Origin: Candidatus Kapaibacterium sp.
GTDB taxonomy: Bacteria > Bacteroidota > Ignavibacteria > Kapaibacteriales > UBA4661
Length of the DNA: 36,062 bases
Direction: 5' to 3'
Assembly (NCBI GenBank): GCA_025055035.1
Contig: JANWZB010000016.1
Location: 1 to 36,062 of the forward strand
The stretch's first letter is position 1. Every line of letters starts with the position of its first letter. Position numbers and translations under genes: made by a program. The notes below the pieces were generated by a model. It was not told where the DNA came from. It ran no database searches and saw nothing but the letters and a program-made list of their open reading frames with translations. This document shows positions 1-7,661 of this stretch, piece by piece.

Positions 1-355
1 TCATTGTTTCAAGCTGTGGAACGAAAGGATTCATAACAAATTCGCCCTGCATATTATTCATCCAAATGTACTCCTGCCCCTTATACCGAATAGAGCGTAG
101 CAACTCTTTGGCTTGATGCTGCGCGTCTTTAATACCTATTTCTCCGCGCTGCGCACGCCGCTCATACTCTCGCAACAAGGAAAAAGCTGACTGCACAACA
201 TGTTGTACAGCTTGCCTGCGTTCAGCCATAAGGCGCTGCTCGATGAACGGCAGGAAATATAGCACGGTAACAGCAGTCGGTGGAATACCAGTTAGCAAAA
301 TCACAACGATGATTTTCGTCAGAAGTTTCCAATCACGAAAGGGCTTGAGTATCAT
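1..355 (-). CDS. Cache-domain chemoreceptor/sensor, N-terminal part (cut by window edge)
   Basis: The reverse strand reads open from an ATG at 355 to the window edge, giving 118 residues beginning MILKPFRDWKLLTKIIVVIL. A basic start and one membrane segment (about residues 12-35) precede a helix-rich extracytoplasmic stretch. That stretch ends in RYKGQEYIWMNNMQGEFVMN, the signature of single Cache (sCache_2) ligand-binding domains. Such domains sit at the front of methyl-accepting chemotaxis proteins and sensor kinases. The signalling half lies outside the window, so chemoreceptor versus kinase cannot be decided. A complete NIT-type chemoreceptor at 29131 shows that this genome has such receptors. 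The gene follows the MFS gene on the same strand after 89 bp. Confidence 0.7.
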   Translation of the reverse strand, partial: MILKPFRDWKLLTKIIVVILLTGIPPTAVTVLYFLPFIEQRLMAERRQAVQHVVQSAFSLLREYERRAQRGEIGIKDAQHQAKELLRSIRYKGQEYIWMNNMQGEFVMNPFVPQLETM

Positions 356-444
356 CGCACATACTCCAAATCACACACACATCTACATAGTTATGGTTCA
401 GGCTTGAATATCAAGCACTTGCCTACTGTTCTTGATGGATTTAT

Positions 445-1779
445 TTACCGCATAGCCTCAGCAGTATGTTTTTTCATCTGCTGAAGACTATGTGCTCCGG
501 TATAGAGCAGCAATGCTGACCCTAAGCACGCAATAGGACATATCAGCAGTCCATAGTGCATATTCCATGGATTTGTTGCTACACCCAGCATATCGTTGAT
601 TTGTCCAATAATCGGCGGACCTAGACCATATCCAATGATATTCACGACAAAAAAGTATACACCAACACCCAGGCCCCGCAACTGTGGTCCTACAATGTCA
701 TGTACATCGGCTGCTCCGGGACCGAGCCACACCAAGCCAAAGCCTGTGAGTACAACGTAGCATACAATCATCACCGTTAGATTTCCGGACAGCAAAAACA
801 CAAGCCATAGCGGGGCACACACTGTCGCTGATAACGCTGTAAAGAGCATGCGTCCACCATGCAAGCGCTTCTTGAACCAGTCGGCAATATATCCACCAAA
901 GGCTGTTCCGAGCCCTCCAGCCACAAGCATCGACATACCAGTCATTGTTCCAATAGCAACAAGCGACACTTCATGAGCGCGGTTCAACAGTGTTGGCACC
1001 CAGATGCTCAGGCTGTTGGTTGCTACAGCGAAGAGCGCATAGCCTGTGTGGTGCAGTACCAGTGCTCGATTCGATAGCAGCGCTAAGAAAGCAGACTTAC
1101 TCGAACGACTGCATCCTGCTGCATTTGCTGCATTGCTCGAGGTAGCGTTATCACCAATACCACGCGGTGGCTCATGAATGAAGAGTACAAATGCTGTCAG
1201 TATAAGCCCCGGAAAACCAAGGAGGTAAAATGCCCAGCGCCAGCTCAACACCTCGGCTAAAGCACCACCCAGAAAGAATGCAGCAGCAGCACCCAACGGA
1301 ATACCTGCCGAATAAATTGATTGCACTGTTGCCCGAAGGCGCTTAGGGAAAAAATCTGAGAGAAGCGACATTGCTGCCGGACCGAGTGTTGCCTCACCTA
1401 CCCCCACCATCACTCGACAACCAAAAATTGTCCAAAAGTCTGTTGCAAATCCTGTTAATCCCGAAAACAAGCTCCACACAGCTAGCCCAATAGCAATCAT
1501 GGTTTTACGCACAACTCTATCCGCCAAATGCCCAAACGGAATCCCTAGCGCTGTGTAGAATATCACGAACGATGTTGTACCAAGCAGCGCAAGCTGTAGA
1601 TCTGAAAGAACCATTTCTCTCTTAATCGGCGGGAACAGAATGTATATGAGTGTCCTATCCAGAAAGTTCATCAGGTAGACAAGACATAGTAGTGCCAAAA
1701 CATACCACGAGTACGGGGGTATTTTTTCCTGCACTTCTTCCTCTATGCCTTGCTCGTCGTTTAGGGAAAATGTAGCCAT
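445..1779 (-). CDS. MFS transporter (Spinster-like)
   Basis: A 444-residue major facilitator superfamily permease of the inner membrane with about twelve hydrophobic segments. The loop between segments 2 and 3 reads GIPFGHLADRVVRKTMIAIG, the MFS motif A. VGVGEATLGPAAMSLLSDFFP and the early NFLDRTLIYILFPPIKRE resemble Spinster-type organic-anion/lipid permeases; the substrate cannot be read. The frame stays open to a GTG at 1839, but the ATG at 1779 is preferred because it gives the usual short hydrophilic N-terminus (MATFSLNDEQGIEEEVQ) before the first helix at about residue 25. No clear Shine-Dalgarno is visible. It lies 98 bp downstream of the KAS III-like gene and may be read with the PHA locus; export of a hydroxy acid would be speculation. 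Confidence 0.85.
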   Translation of the reverse strand: MATFSLNDEQGIEEEVQEKIPPYSWYVLALLCLVYLMNFLDRTLIYILFPPIKREMVLSDLQLALLGTTSFVIFYTALGIPFGHLADRVVRKTMIAIGLAVWSLFSGLTGFATDFWTIFGCRVMVGVGEATLGPAAMSLLSDFFPKRLRATVQSIYSAGIPLGAAAAFFLGGALAEVLSWRWAFYLLGFPGLILTAFVLFIHEPPRGIGDNATSSNAANAAGCSRSSKSAFLALLSNRALVLHHTGYALFAVATNSLSIWVPTLLNRAHEVSLVAIGTMTGMSMLVAGGLGTAFGGYIADWFKKRLHGGRMLFTALSATVCAPLWLVFLLSGNLTVMIVCYVVLTGFGLVWLGPGAADVHDIVGPQLRGLGVGVYFFVVNIIGYGLGPPIIGQINDMLGVATNPWNMHYGLLICPIACLGSALLLYTGAHSLQQMKKHTAEAMR

Positions 1780-1877
1780 AGCAGCCCAAAAAGCATAAAT
1801 GAACACACAAATACGAAACACACAGCACACACCTACCACAGCGAGGTAATTGCGGCATTATTCAGCAGTCCAGACTA

Positions 1878-2885
1878 CTAGAATCGTAGCGCCAGGCTTG
1901 CAAATGCTAAGCCTCCACCTGAACCCATAAACATGAGTACATCGCCAGGCTTGATTTTTTCTTGCTGCATTGCCTCGTCGAGTGCCATGCCAATACACGC
2001 CGAGCCAGTATATCCAAATCTCTCCATAATGTTATGCGAGCGTTCTATAGGAACGTCGAGCCGCTGCATTGTTTCGCGAATGGAGTTGATGTTGATTTGT
2101 GTGAAAAAGTAGTGCTGTATGTTCTCCGGGGCAACACTAGCACGCTTGCTCACCGCTCGAATCATATCAACCCATGTGTTGGGGTTGAGCTCACGAGGAA
2201 ATTTCTTCACAAATCTGAGTAGATGGTCTTTGCGATCCAGAACGTCTTGTGTCATTGGATAGCGCGCTGCACCACCGTAAATACCCATCCAATCATAGTA
2301 TTGTCCCTGCGTGCGCAATTCACTTGCTAGGTATCCTCTCATACCTTCCGCTGACTCCTTGTTACTATACTCTGCACTGAGCACAGCAGCAGCAGCACCA
2401 TCAGCAAAGAGTGTTACTGTCTTTTTATCCGCTTTGTTGAGATACTTGCTCATCGCATATGCTCCAATCACGAGAACATGCTTGTAGTGGTCATCAGCAC
2501 GAATAAACTTTGCAGCAACATCGAGACCTGTAACAAAACCGGCACAAGCGGTGTTGATATCGAATGTTCCAGCATTTCTTGCCCCAATCCGATACTGTAC
2601 AACCGATGCTGTCGAGGGAGACACGAACTCAGGGGTATCGGTAGCAACAATCAGTAGGTCGAGGTCTTGAGCAGCAATACCAGCATTGCGGAGCGCCTCT
2701 CGTGCTGCGCATTCAGCAAGATCGGCAGTGGATTCGTTCTCATCGCACCAGCGCCTCTCTCGAATCGTCAAATTCTCTACAAGCCATGTACTCACGTCCT
2801 CACCTAGCATTGCATCAAAGTAGCTATTCGGAATAATGTTTGCGGGTACATACGACCCTGTCGCTCGAAGTATAGCGTTCCTCAT
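1878..2885 (-). CDS. KAS III (FabH)-like thiolase-fold protein with altered active site
   Basis: A 335-residue thiolase-superfamily protein that lines up along its length with FabH. The cysteine motif is intact (FDINTACAGF, Cys114), and the C-terminus IKPGDVLMFMGSGGGLAF matches the family. The ordinary FabH pair His/Asn is not present. The PHQAN site reads FTQIN (Thr262) and the GNTSA site reads GYTGSA (Tyr292). Acyl transfer to Cys114 remains possible, but classical decarboxylative condensation with malonyl-ACP is doubtful. The ATG at 2885 is chosen because AGAGGA lies just upstream; the frame is open to 2903. It follows the fabG/phaB gene by 63 bp and probably shares its transcript. No phaA thiolase is present in the window, so a role in supplying or diverting acyl-CoA for PHA is possible but unproven. 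Confidence 0.85.
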   Translation of the reverse strand: MRNAILRATGSYVPANIIPNSYFDAMLGEDVSTWLVENLTIRERRWCDENESTADLAECAAREALRNAGIAAQDLDLLIVATDTPEFVSPSTASVVQYRIGARNAGTFDINTACAGFVTGLDVAAKFIRADDHYKHVLVIGAYAMSKYLNKADKKTVTLFADGAAAAVLSAEYSNKESAEGMRGYLASELRTQGQYYDWMGIYGGAARYPMTQDVLDRKDHLLRFVKKFPRELNPNTWVDMIRAVSKRASVAPENIQHYFFTQININSIRETMQRLDVPIERSHNIMERFGYTGSACIGMALDEAMQQEKIKPGDVLMFMGSGGGLAFASLALRF

Positions 2886-2948
2886 TGTATCCTCTTTGTA
2901 CACACTACCACATGGCGCTCGATACTAGAAAGCCTTGTCGTTTTGGAT

Positions 2949-3692
2949 TTAGAGCGTTACCCCGCCGTCAACACTGAGGACTGCTCCTGTAATGAAACTT
3001 GCTTCATCAGATGCAAGGAACAAGTATGCATGTGCAACGTCTTCGGGTGTTCCTAAGCGCTGCAGAGGTGTTTTCTCACGCATAGTGTCCAGAACCTTTT
3101 CAGGAATGGTGGAAAGCATATCTGTTGCAATAAAGCCGGGTGCAATAGCGTTGACCGTTATCCCTTTACGACCAAGCTCTTTCGCCCAAACTTTCGTCAT
3201 GCCAATAACTCCCGCTTTTGCCGCAGCGTAGTTTGTTTGACCAAAATTTCCATATAAACCAACAACAGACGATGCATTGATAATACGACCGTATCGTTGC
3301 TCAACCATGTATGGAACAATAGCATGAGCGCAGTTAAAAACGCCTGTTAGATTCACATCAATTACTTGCTGCCACTGTGCTGATGTTATTTTTAGCAGTG
3401 TTGCATCTCGAGTAATGCCAGCGTTATTCACTAAAATATCTATACGACCATATGCTTGAACAACATCTCGTGCTGCTACATAAACTTCTTCTACATTGAC
3501 AACGTCGACAGACTTGAACACCACCTGCTCGCCACGTGCTTGACATTCTTCTACAATATGCCTCCCTTTTTCTACGTGAATATCCCAGAGCACAACAGTC
3601 GCTCCGTGCTGCGCAAACAGCTGAGCAGTTGCAAGACCTATACCCTGAACGCCACCAGTAATTACTGCAATTTTACTTTCTAAGCGTCTCAT
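2949..3692 (-). CDS. fabG: 3-oxoacyl-ACP / acetoacetyl-CoA reductase (FabG/PhaB type SDR)
   Basis: A 247-residue classical short-chain dehydrogenase. It has the nucleotide-binding TGGVQGIG near residue 13, NNAG at 89-92, Asn114, Ser142, Tyr155 and Lys159 (NYAAAK), and a C-terminus ASFITGAVLSVDGGVTL typical of FabG. The reaction is NADPH-dependent reduction of a 3-oxoacyl thioester to the (R)-3-hydroxyacyl thioester in the cytoplasm. Sequence alone cannot separate FabG (ACP substrate) from PhaB (CoA substrate). Position beside phaEC, and the same operator as phaE, favour a PhaB role supplying (R)-3-hydroxyacyl-CoA. A GTG at 3695 immediately precedes the chosen ATG. The gene has its own promoter region behind a terminator. 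Confidence 0.9.
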   Translation of the reverse strand: MRRLESKIAVITGGVQGIGLATAQLFAQHGATVVLWDIHVEKGRHIVEECQARGEQVVFKSVDVVNVEEVYVAARDVVQAYGRIDILVNNAGITRDATLLKITSAQWQQVIDVNLTGVFNCAHAIVPYMVEQRYGRIINASSVVGLYGNFGQTNYAAAKAGVIGMTKVWAKELGRKGITVNAIAPGFIATDMLSTIPEKVLDTMREKTPLQRLGTPEDVAHAYLFLASDEASFITGAVLSVDGGVTL

Positions 3693-3729
3693 CACTTCAA
3701 TCGTTTTATTTGTTTATACCTTTTAGTTC

Positions 3730-3747
3730 ATTTGAAATTTTTCAAAT
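3730..3747 (-). promoter_or_regulatory. Palindromic operator in front of fabG/phaB
   Basis: Read toward the gene the site is ATTTGAAAAATTTCAAAT: two perfect 7-bp inverted arms (ATTTGAA/TTCAAAT) around 4 bp. It directly adjoins TATT, forming TATTATTTG, and ends 37 bp before the start codon. The same element in the same orientation occurs before phaE (7435-7452, also 37 bp from its ATG) and before the lipase (7572-7589). Placement fits a repressor site. The binding protein is inferred to be the GbsR-type regulator at 3933-4652. Confidence 0.65.
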
Positions 3748-3760
3748 AATATCCCGCAAT

Positions 3761-3785
3761 AAAAAGCCGCTGTGGTACTACGGCT
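3761..3785 (-). terminator. Intrinsic terminator after the regulator gene
   Basis: On the minus strand AGCCG (3785-3781) pairs with CGGCT (3769-3765), with a possible further GT/AC pair inside the loop, and TTTTT follows at once. It lies 147 bp past the regulator stop and upstream of the fabG operator. It therefore separates the phaE-phaC-regulator unit from fabG. Confidence 0.6.
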
Positions 3786-3932
3786 CTCTAGTATCAGGGA
3801 ATCAAGTACAAACTACAGAACTTTTTGTTTACTGTTTTTCTCTACTGTGCGAAATTAACAGAGTTTTACGATTATGCAACAGGATTTTGGTCTATCATAA
3901 AAATTTTTTCTGTACTGCAAATAGTTATCTAA

Positions 3933-4652
3933 CTAACTATCAAACACATGACCATTCTCTCCAGCAGGGCGAGATATGCCGTGTTCCTGCACACTTGGTA
4001 CATTCGCCGTCTCGGAATACAGCGTTGGACGGATTGTTGCCCACTCCTCTAGAAACCGCGCAAAATGCTGTTCCATCAGTGTGTAGAATGTTTGCATTTC
4101 CTTGAGCCGTTTCAGCAGCAAGCTCTTATCCGGAATAGTATGCTCGGCAGCCTCACTGACCTTCGCACGCAAATCTCGCGCAATTTCTGTGTTGTGATGA
4201 ATAAGCTGAGCAAAGTTTCGGAATGCATTTGCGAATACCTCTGGCTGAATTTCATAGTAGTCTTTCCGACTACCCGGATTCCACACTTTACGAATGATAT
4301 TCCGTTCATTGAGCCGCCGCGTTACCTGACTGATAGGACCTTTACTCATACCGAGCTGCTCAGTGATATCATCAAGTGATAAAGGTTGTGGTGAGTACAA
4401 TAGGAGTGCTACAATGTGTCCCATCTGCTTACTTAAGCCGAACCCTCTATACGCCTCACCAAATGCTTGGAGCATCTGGCGCTTTGTTTCATCCATCTGA
4501 ATTCCTTCCGACAGCGATTCTTCAGCTGCTGCTCTAGCCGAAGCCTCGGGAGAAATTACTTCATCCTCAGAGGTAGCATTATGCCTGCGCCCATGTCCTA
4601 TCGTTTCTTTTTCCATGTATTCTAAACCTACATCTTCAGAAAGCATGTTCAT
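3933..4652 (-). CDS. GbsR/MarR-type winged-helix regulator in the PHA locus
   Basis: Up to 239 residues. The recognisable part, MDETKRQMLQAFGEAYRGFG onward, has the GbsR-family layout: a helix with GLSKQMGHIVALLLYSPQPL, the helix-turn-helix LSLDDITEQLGMSKGPISQV, the wing RKVWNPGSRKDYYEI, and a long C-terminal helical region for dimerisation. The start is uncertain. The ATG at 4496 has a good GAAGGA site and gives 187 residues, the family's usual length. The frame stays open through an acidic Ser/Glu-rich extension to ATGs at 4616, 4646 and 4652 and a TTG at 4670. The TATAAT at 4703-4708 favours the longer form, so that is given. It lies between phaC and fabG, making it the best candidate for binding the operators at 3730, 7435 and 7572; this is inference. 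Confidence 0.8.
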   Translation of the reverse strand: MNMLSEDVGLEYMEKETIGHGRRHNATSEDEVISPEASARAAAEESLSEGIQMDETKRQMLQAFGEAYRGFGLSKQMGHIVALLLYSPQPLSLDDITEQLGMSKGPISQVTRRLNERNIIRKVWNPGSRKDYYEIQPEVFANAFRNFAQLIHHNTEIARDLRAKVSEAAEHTIPDKSLLLKRLKEMQTFYTLMEQHFARFLEEWATIRPTLYSETANVPSVQEHGISRPAGENGHVFDS

Positions 4653-4702
4653 ACTGTATTGGTGGAGCAAACGTGCTAAGCAACTTATTGATTTATCTAC
4701 GC

Positions 4703-4708
4703 ATTATA
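4703..4708 (-). promoter_or_regulatory. Possible -10 element (TATAAT) for the regulator gene
   Basis: The minus strand reads TATAAT here, 50 bp before the ATG at 4652, in the gap behind phaC. No convincing -35 hexamer lies 17 bp upstream. About 15 bp downstream is ATAAATCAA, which matches the right half of the phaE operator. Autoregulation is therefore possible, but the match is only a half-site. Read-through from phaEC is also possible because no terminator is visible after phaC. Confidence 0.35.
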
Positions 4709-4739
4709 CAAACTTACACAAAAAATACCATTTCTGCTA

Positions 4740-5849
4740 CTACCTTCTTGTAGAACGACGTTTTTTCCGACGCGCTATACTTCTACTCTCCCCATCGCGA
4801 CAGCTTAGCCATTCTATAACCTTCGGAGCAAGCTGCTGCTGCGCCTTTGAACCGACAAATATTCCAATATGTCCACCTTGGATTTCATAGATTTCTTTAT
4901 CTTCTGTTCCAACGTACTTATTGAGTGCTCTACTGCTACGTGGCGGAACAATGTGATCTTCGGTTGCAATAACATTCAGCACTGGCATACTAATGTTCGC
5001 TAGACGAACTACCCTCCCACCTAACCGCAGCATACCGCGCACTAAGGAGTTCTGCTGATACAAGTCGCTAATAAACTGCCGATAGCATTCCCCGGGCTGC
5101 CCGGGGCTATCAAAAATCCATTGTTCCATTCGCAGAAAGTTCATACGTTTTTCTCTGTCATGCATAATACTTAGCGCACTCATGTACTTCTGCAAACGAG
5201 CAAAGGGTTTGAGCATAATGAATCCGGCATTTAAAACTTCCGCAGGTATAATGCCAAATGCATCAACCATTGCATGAACGTCTATTTCTTTTGCCCATTC
5301 AAAGAGTAAGCCTTCATGCACTGAGAAATCAATAGGAGTAGCAATAGTTACAAGGTTCTGAACCTTGTGAGGGAAGAGCGCCGCATATATCACTGAGAAT
5401 GTCCCACCTTGACACACTCCTACAAGATTCACTGTCGAAATATTCCTATGCTGGCGAATTACTTCGACGGCGTCATCAATAAACCCTGAAATATAGTCGT
5501 CCAGCGTCACATACCGATCAAACCGCGATGGATATCCCCAGTCTATCATATAGACATCAGCACCCAAGCGCAGCAACTGCTGAACTAAACTACGGTCAGG
5601 CTGCAAATCAAGCATGTAAGGACGATTCACGAGCGCATACACAAGAAGTATGGGAATACGAACACGTTGCTCTTGCTTCCCATGAGCCTTATGCCAAAAA
5701 CGATACAAGCGAACATGTCCGTCTTCCCACACACACTCTTTTTCTGACAACCCTACAGGAACATCATGCACTTCTTGTAAGGCATTCAAGCTCTGTACAA
5801 GTTGATGGTGCACTGTGATGATATGCTCTGGAATTGATACAGCCTGCAT
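4740..5849 (-). CDS. phaC: Class III polyhydroxyalkanoate synthase catalytic subunit
   Basis: A 369-residue alpha/beta hydrolase-fold enzyme that polymerises (R)-3-hydroxyacyl-CoA into PHA on granules. The lipase-like box is GVCQGG with nucleophile Cys146; the other triad members are Asp298 (VIATEDHIVPP) and His327 (QGGHIGIFVG). The early VNRPYMLDLQPDRSL and MIDWGYPSRFDRYVTLDDYI are typical of the family. Length near 370 residues and the adjacent phaE mark it as class III (PhaC-PhaE heteromer). The ATG at 5849 has a strong AGGAG six bases upstream and starts 18 bp after the phaE stop, so the two are co-transcribed. The C-terminus carries an arginine/lysine-rich tail (RRKKRRSTRR), perhaps helping granule or DNA contact. 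Confidence 0.95.
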   Translation of the reverse strand: MQAVSIPEHIITVHHQLVQSLNALQEVHDVPVGLSEKECVWEDGHVRLYRFWHKAHGKQEQRVRIPILLVYALVNRPYMLDLQPDRSLVQQLLRLGADVYMIDWGYPSRFDRYVTLDDYISGFIDDAVEVIRQHRNISTVNLVGVCQGGTFSVIYAALFPHKVQNLVTIATPIDFSVHEGLLFEWAKEIDVHAMVDAFGIIPAEVLNAGFIMLKPFARLQKYMSALSIMHDREKRMNFLRMEQWIFDSPGQPGECYRQFISDLYQQNSLVRGMLRLGGRVVRLANISMPVLNVIATEDHIVPPRSSRALNKYVGTEDKEIYEIQGGHIGIFVGSKAQQQLAPKVIEWLSCRDGESRSIARRKKRRSTRR

Positions 5850-5867
5850 TGTTGCTCCTACTATACA

Positions 5868-7397
5868 CTATCTCACACTACTTTTTCTTTTTGTTGGAGA
5901 ACTCTGCGCTGCACCTTTCTGCCCCTTTGGCTGCACGGTTGCTGCATCCTCAATTGTGGTCGCTTCAGCGTCTTTCTGCTTTTCCATTTGACGTACTTTG
6001 TGTTTCAATTCTGCAACAGTTTTTGCTAGTTCATCAATGTGTGAGCGCGTTACGATGGGAAAGTCTTTCAGGGCTATTTCGAAAAGGTGCTCAAAGTCTT
6101 TATAGAGCGATGCATGTATGTGTGCAAGCTTGCCCTGTACAGCAGCATAGTCCTTTGTTTTGAAGAGTTGATGGAAGACATGCTCATTCGTTTCTACCCA
6201 TATCTTAAATAGCTCATCGAAGCTCGAGAGCGCTTTCTTACTGCGCCCCACTGCAAACGCAGATTCTGTTATCTTCTCCAGAGCTTTTTGACCATTCGTG
6301 TACAGCATGTGCTGATATGTAGCTACAGTTTTTGCATATTCACTTAGGTGTTCCAGCAAATGTTGGACTGTATGGAGCATTTCGCTTTGGCGCTGCGTCA
6401 TAGGAAGAGCACTCATCGAGGAAATTGCTTGCTGATATGCCGACATAAGCGTTGTATACACGTTGAGTGCAGCTTCAGGATTATGCGCCATCATAGCAAA
6501 TATCATTCTAGCATTCTGCTCCATCTGCATCAGCAAAACACGCACAGCTTGATTGCCTGCTATATTAAGCGACTGAGCAAATGTCTGCAATTGCCTATAT
6601 AAAGCGTGCATCTGTTCGGGTATCATAAACTCAAACACTGTATCAATTACTGGCTTATACTTGCTCGGATGCAGAGCCTCATAAATCTGTTCCTGCGTTG
6701 GAGCTTTGCCTTGTTTCATTACTTCTATAAGTGGTGCCCATAGTTCAAGGAGTTTCACATACACTGTTGTGCTCGAAAGCATGTTGCGAAATGTATCGCG
6801 TGCTGCTCCTGCAGGCAGCGCCTCTGCCACTGAGCTATACATCTTTTGTACTGATGCACTCCACGAATGAGCAACATATTGCCATTGTTCATAGAGCTTT
6901 GCTAGTTGTACCAGCATAGACAGCGATGACGTTCCAGTTTCCATCATCTGTATCCAAGGCTCGAAGATACCTCGTTGAGCTTGTGGCAGGTTTTGGTTGA
7001 GGATTTGCAACCACGGCTGTGCCATTTGCATTATCGAACTCGACCATTGCTGCATCATGTGCAAAGGATTGACAGCTGTTTGCGGGCTAGTACTCGTAGA
7101 ATCCCCACTTCCATTCTCCATACTTATCCAAGGATTGTTGCTCATAGAGCCTATCGTATTTTTTGCAACGGCTTCAATTTGCTCTGTTGCCTGACGCGTA
7201 AGCGCACTGTGTTGCTCTGCAGCAGCACTATAGGCATCCATATATGCTCCTACTCCTATTTTCAAGGCTTTCTTTATGTCCCCCTCGGCAAAGGCATGTG
7301 CAGCTTGTTGCACTGATTCATTCCACGACGCTATTGCAGCGTTCTGACGCTGAAGCCACTCCGTATAGAAATTTAATGGTGATGTTTGCTGGCTCAT
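5868..7397 (-). CDS. phaE: Class III PHA synthase subunit PhaE
   Basis: A 509-residue, helix-rich protein without membrane segments. The C-terminal third carries the PhaE signature: a FDELFKIWVETNEHVFHQLF segment, then AAVQGKLAHIHASLYKDFEH, LKDFPIVTRSHIDELAKTV and a coiled coil ELKHKVRQMEKQ, ending in a basic tail. PhaE binds PhaC and is needed for full synthase activity. Known PhaE proteins are usually about 350 residues, so this one is long. The extra length lies in an N-terminal, methionine/glutamine-rich helical region (residues 1 to about 150) that may act as a phasin-like granule contact. The ATG at 7397 has AGGAGT seven bases upstream; the open frame runs to 7550 but crosses the promoter and operator. 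It is first in the phaE-phaC transcript. Confidence 0.88.
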   Translation of the reverse strand: MSQQTSPLNFYTEWLQRQNAAIASWNESVQQAAHAFAEGDIKKALKIGVGAYMDAYSAAAEQHSALTRQATEQIEAVAKNTIGSMSNNPWISMENGSGDSTSTSPQTAVNPLHMMQQWSSSIMQMAQPWLQILNQNLPQAQRGIFEPWIQMMETGTSSLSMLVQLAKLYEQWQYVAHSWSASVQKMYSSVAEALPAGAARDTFRNMLSSTTVYVKLLELWAPLIEVMKQGKAPTQEQIYEALHPSKYKPVIDTVFEFMIPEQMHALYRQLQTFAQSLNIAGNQAVRVLLMQMEQNARMIFAMMAHNPEAALNVYTTLMSAYQQAISSMSALPMTQRQSEMLHTVQHLLEHLSEYAKTVATYQHMLYTNGQKALEKITESAFAVGRSKKALSSFDELFKIWVETNEHVFHQLFKTKDYAAVQGKLAHIHASLYKDFEHLFEIALKDFPIVTRSHIDELAKTVAELKHKVRQMEKQKDAEATTIEDAATVQPKGQKGAAQSSPTKRKSSVR

Positions 7398-7434
7398 AAC
7401 TATACTCCTTTCATCACAAAATTTAATTTGAATA

Positions 7435-7452
7435 ATTTGATTTATTTCAAAT
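7435..7452 (-). promoter_or_regulatory. Palindromic operator overlapping the phaE -10 element
   Basis: Read toward phaE the site is ATTTGAAATAAATCAAAT, arms ATTTGA/TCAAAT perfect and seven-base arms with one mismatch. It overlaps the last six bases of the TATATTTG promoter element and ends 37 bp before the phaE ATG, the same spacing as at fabG. An additional half-site in the plus-strand orientation, ATTTGAA, lies at 7426-7432. Position over the -10 and transcription start is that of a repressor site. Confidence 0.65.
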
Positions 7453-7478
7453 ATAACAAAAATTTTAACCAAAGTCAA
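7448..7478 (-). promoter_or_regulatory. phaE promoter, Bacteroidota type
   Basis: The minus strand has TTG (part of TTGACT) at 7478-7476, 20 bp, then TATATTTG at 7455-7448, matching TTG-N20-TAnnTTTG. It also satisfies a sigma-70 reading (TTGACT, 17 bp, TATATT). The -10 end overlaps the operator. Confidence 0.65.
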
Positions 7479-7534
7479 GAAAATATCCCTTTTCATTGAC
7501 TTCCTACATACATTCTCACTATTTAAGATTACTC

Positions 7535-7564
7535 TTGACAATAGAAACAAAAATCGTATATTGT
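7535..7564 (+). promoter_or_regulatory. Promoter of the lipase gene
   Basis: TTGACA at 7535-7540, a 16-bp spacer and TATATT at 7557-7562 (TTG-N19-TATATTGT in the Bacteroidota convention). Transcription would start about 7570, immediately before or at the operator at 7572-7589. The phaE promoter is divergent from it. Confidence 0.55.
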
Positions 7565-7571
7565 ACTTATT

Positions 7572-7589
7572 ATTTGAAATACATCAAAC
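7572..7589 (+). promoter_or_regulatory. Operator-like palindrome in front of the lipase
   Basis: Reads ATTTGAAATACATCAAAC toward the lipase. Compared with the phaE site ATTTGAAATAAATCAAAT it differs at two of eighteen positions. It is preceded by TATT as at fabG (TATTATTTGAAA is identical in both). It lies at the predicted transcription start, 72 bp before the lipase ATG. Confidence 0.55.
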
Positions 7590-7661
7590 ATATCTAACGT
7601 TTAACTTCATACTGCTTATTCAGTTTCTATTTCCCAATCTTATCTTTAGGAGTGTGTAGTT

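Noticed and set aside
402-416. Hairpin GCTTGA-ATA-TCAAGC after the MFS gene.
   Set aside because: Only six A/T-rich pairs and no T-run; too weak for a terminator.
7398-7550. 51-residue N-terminal extension of PhaE in the open frame.
   Set aside because: It would cross the promoter, operator and a strong Shine-Dalgarno placed for the ATG at 7397.
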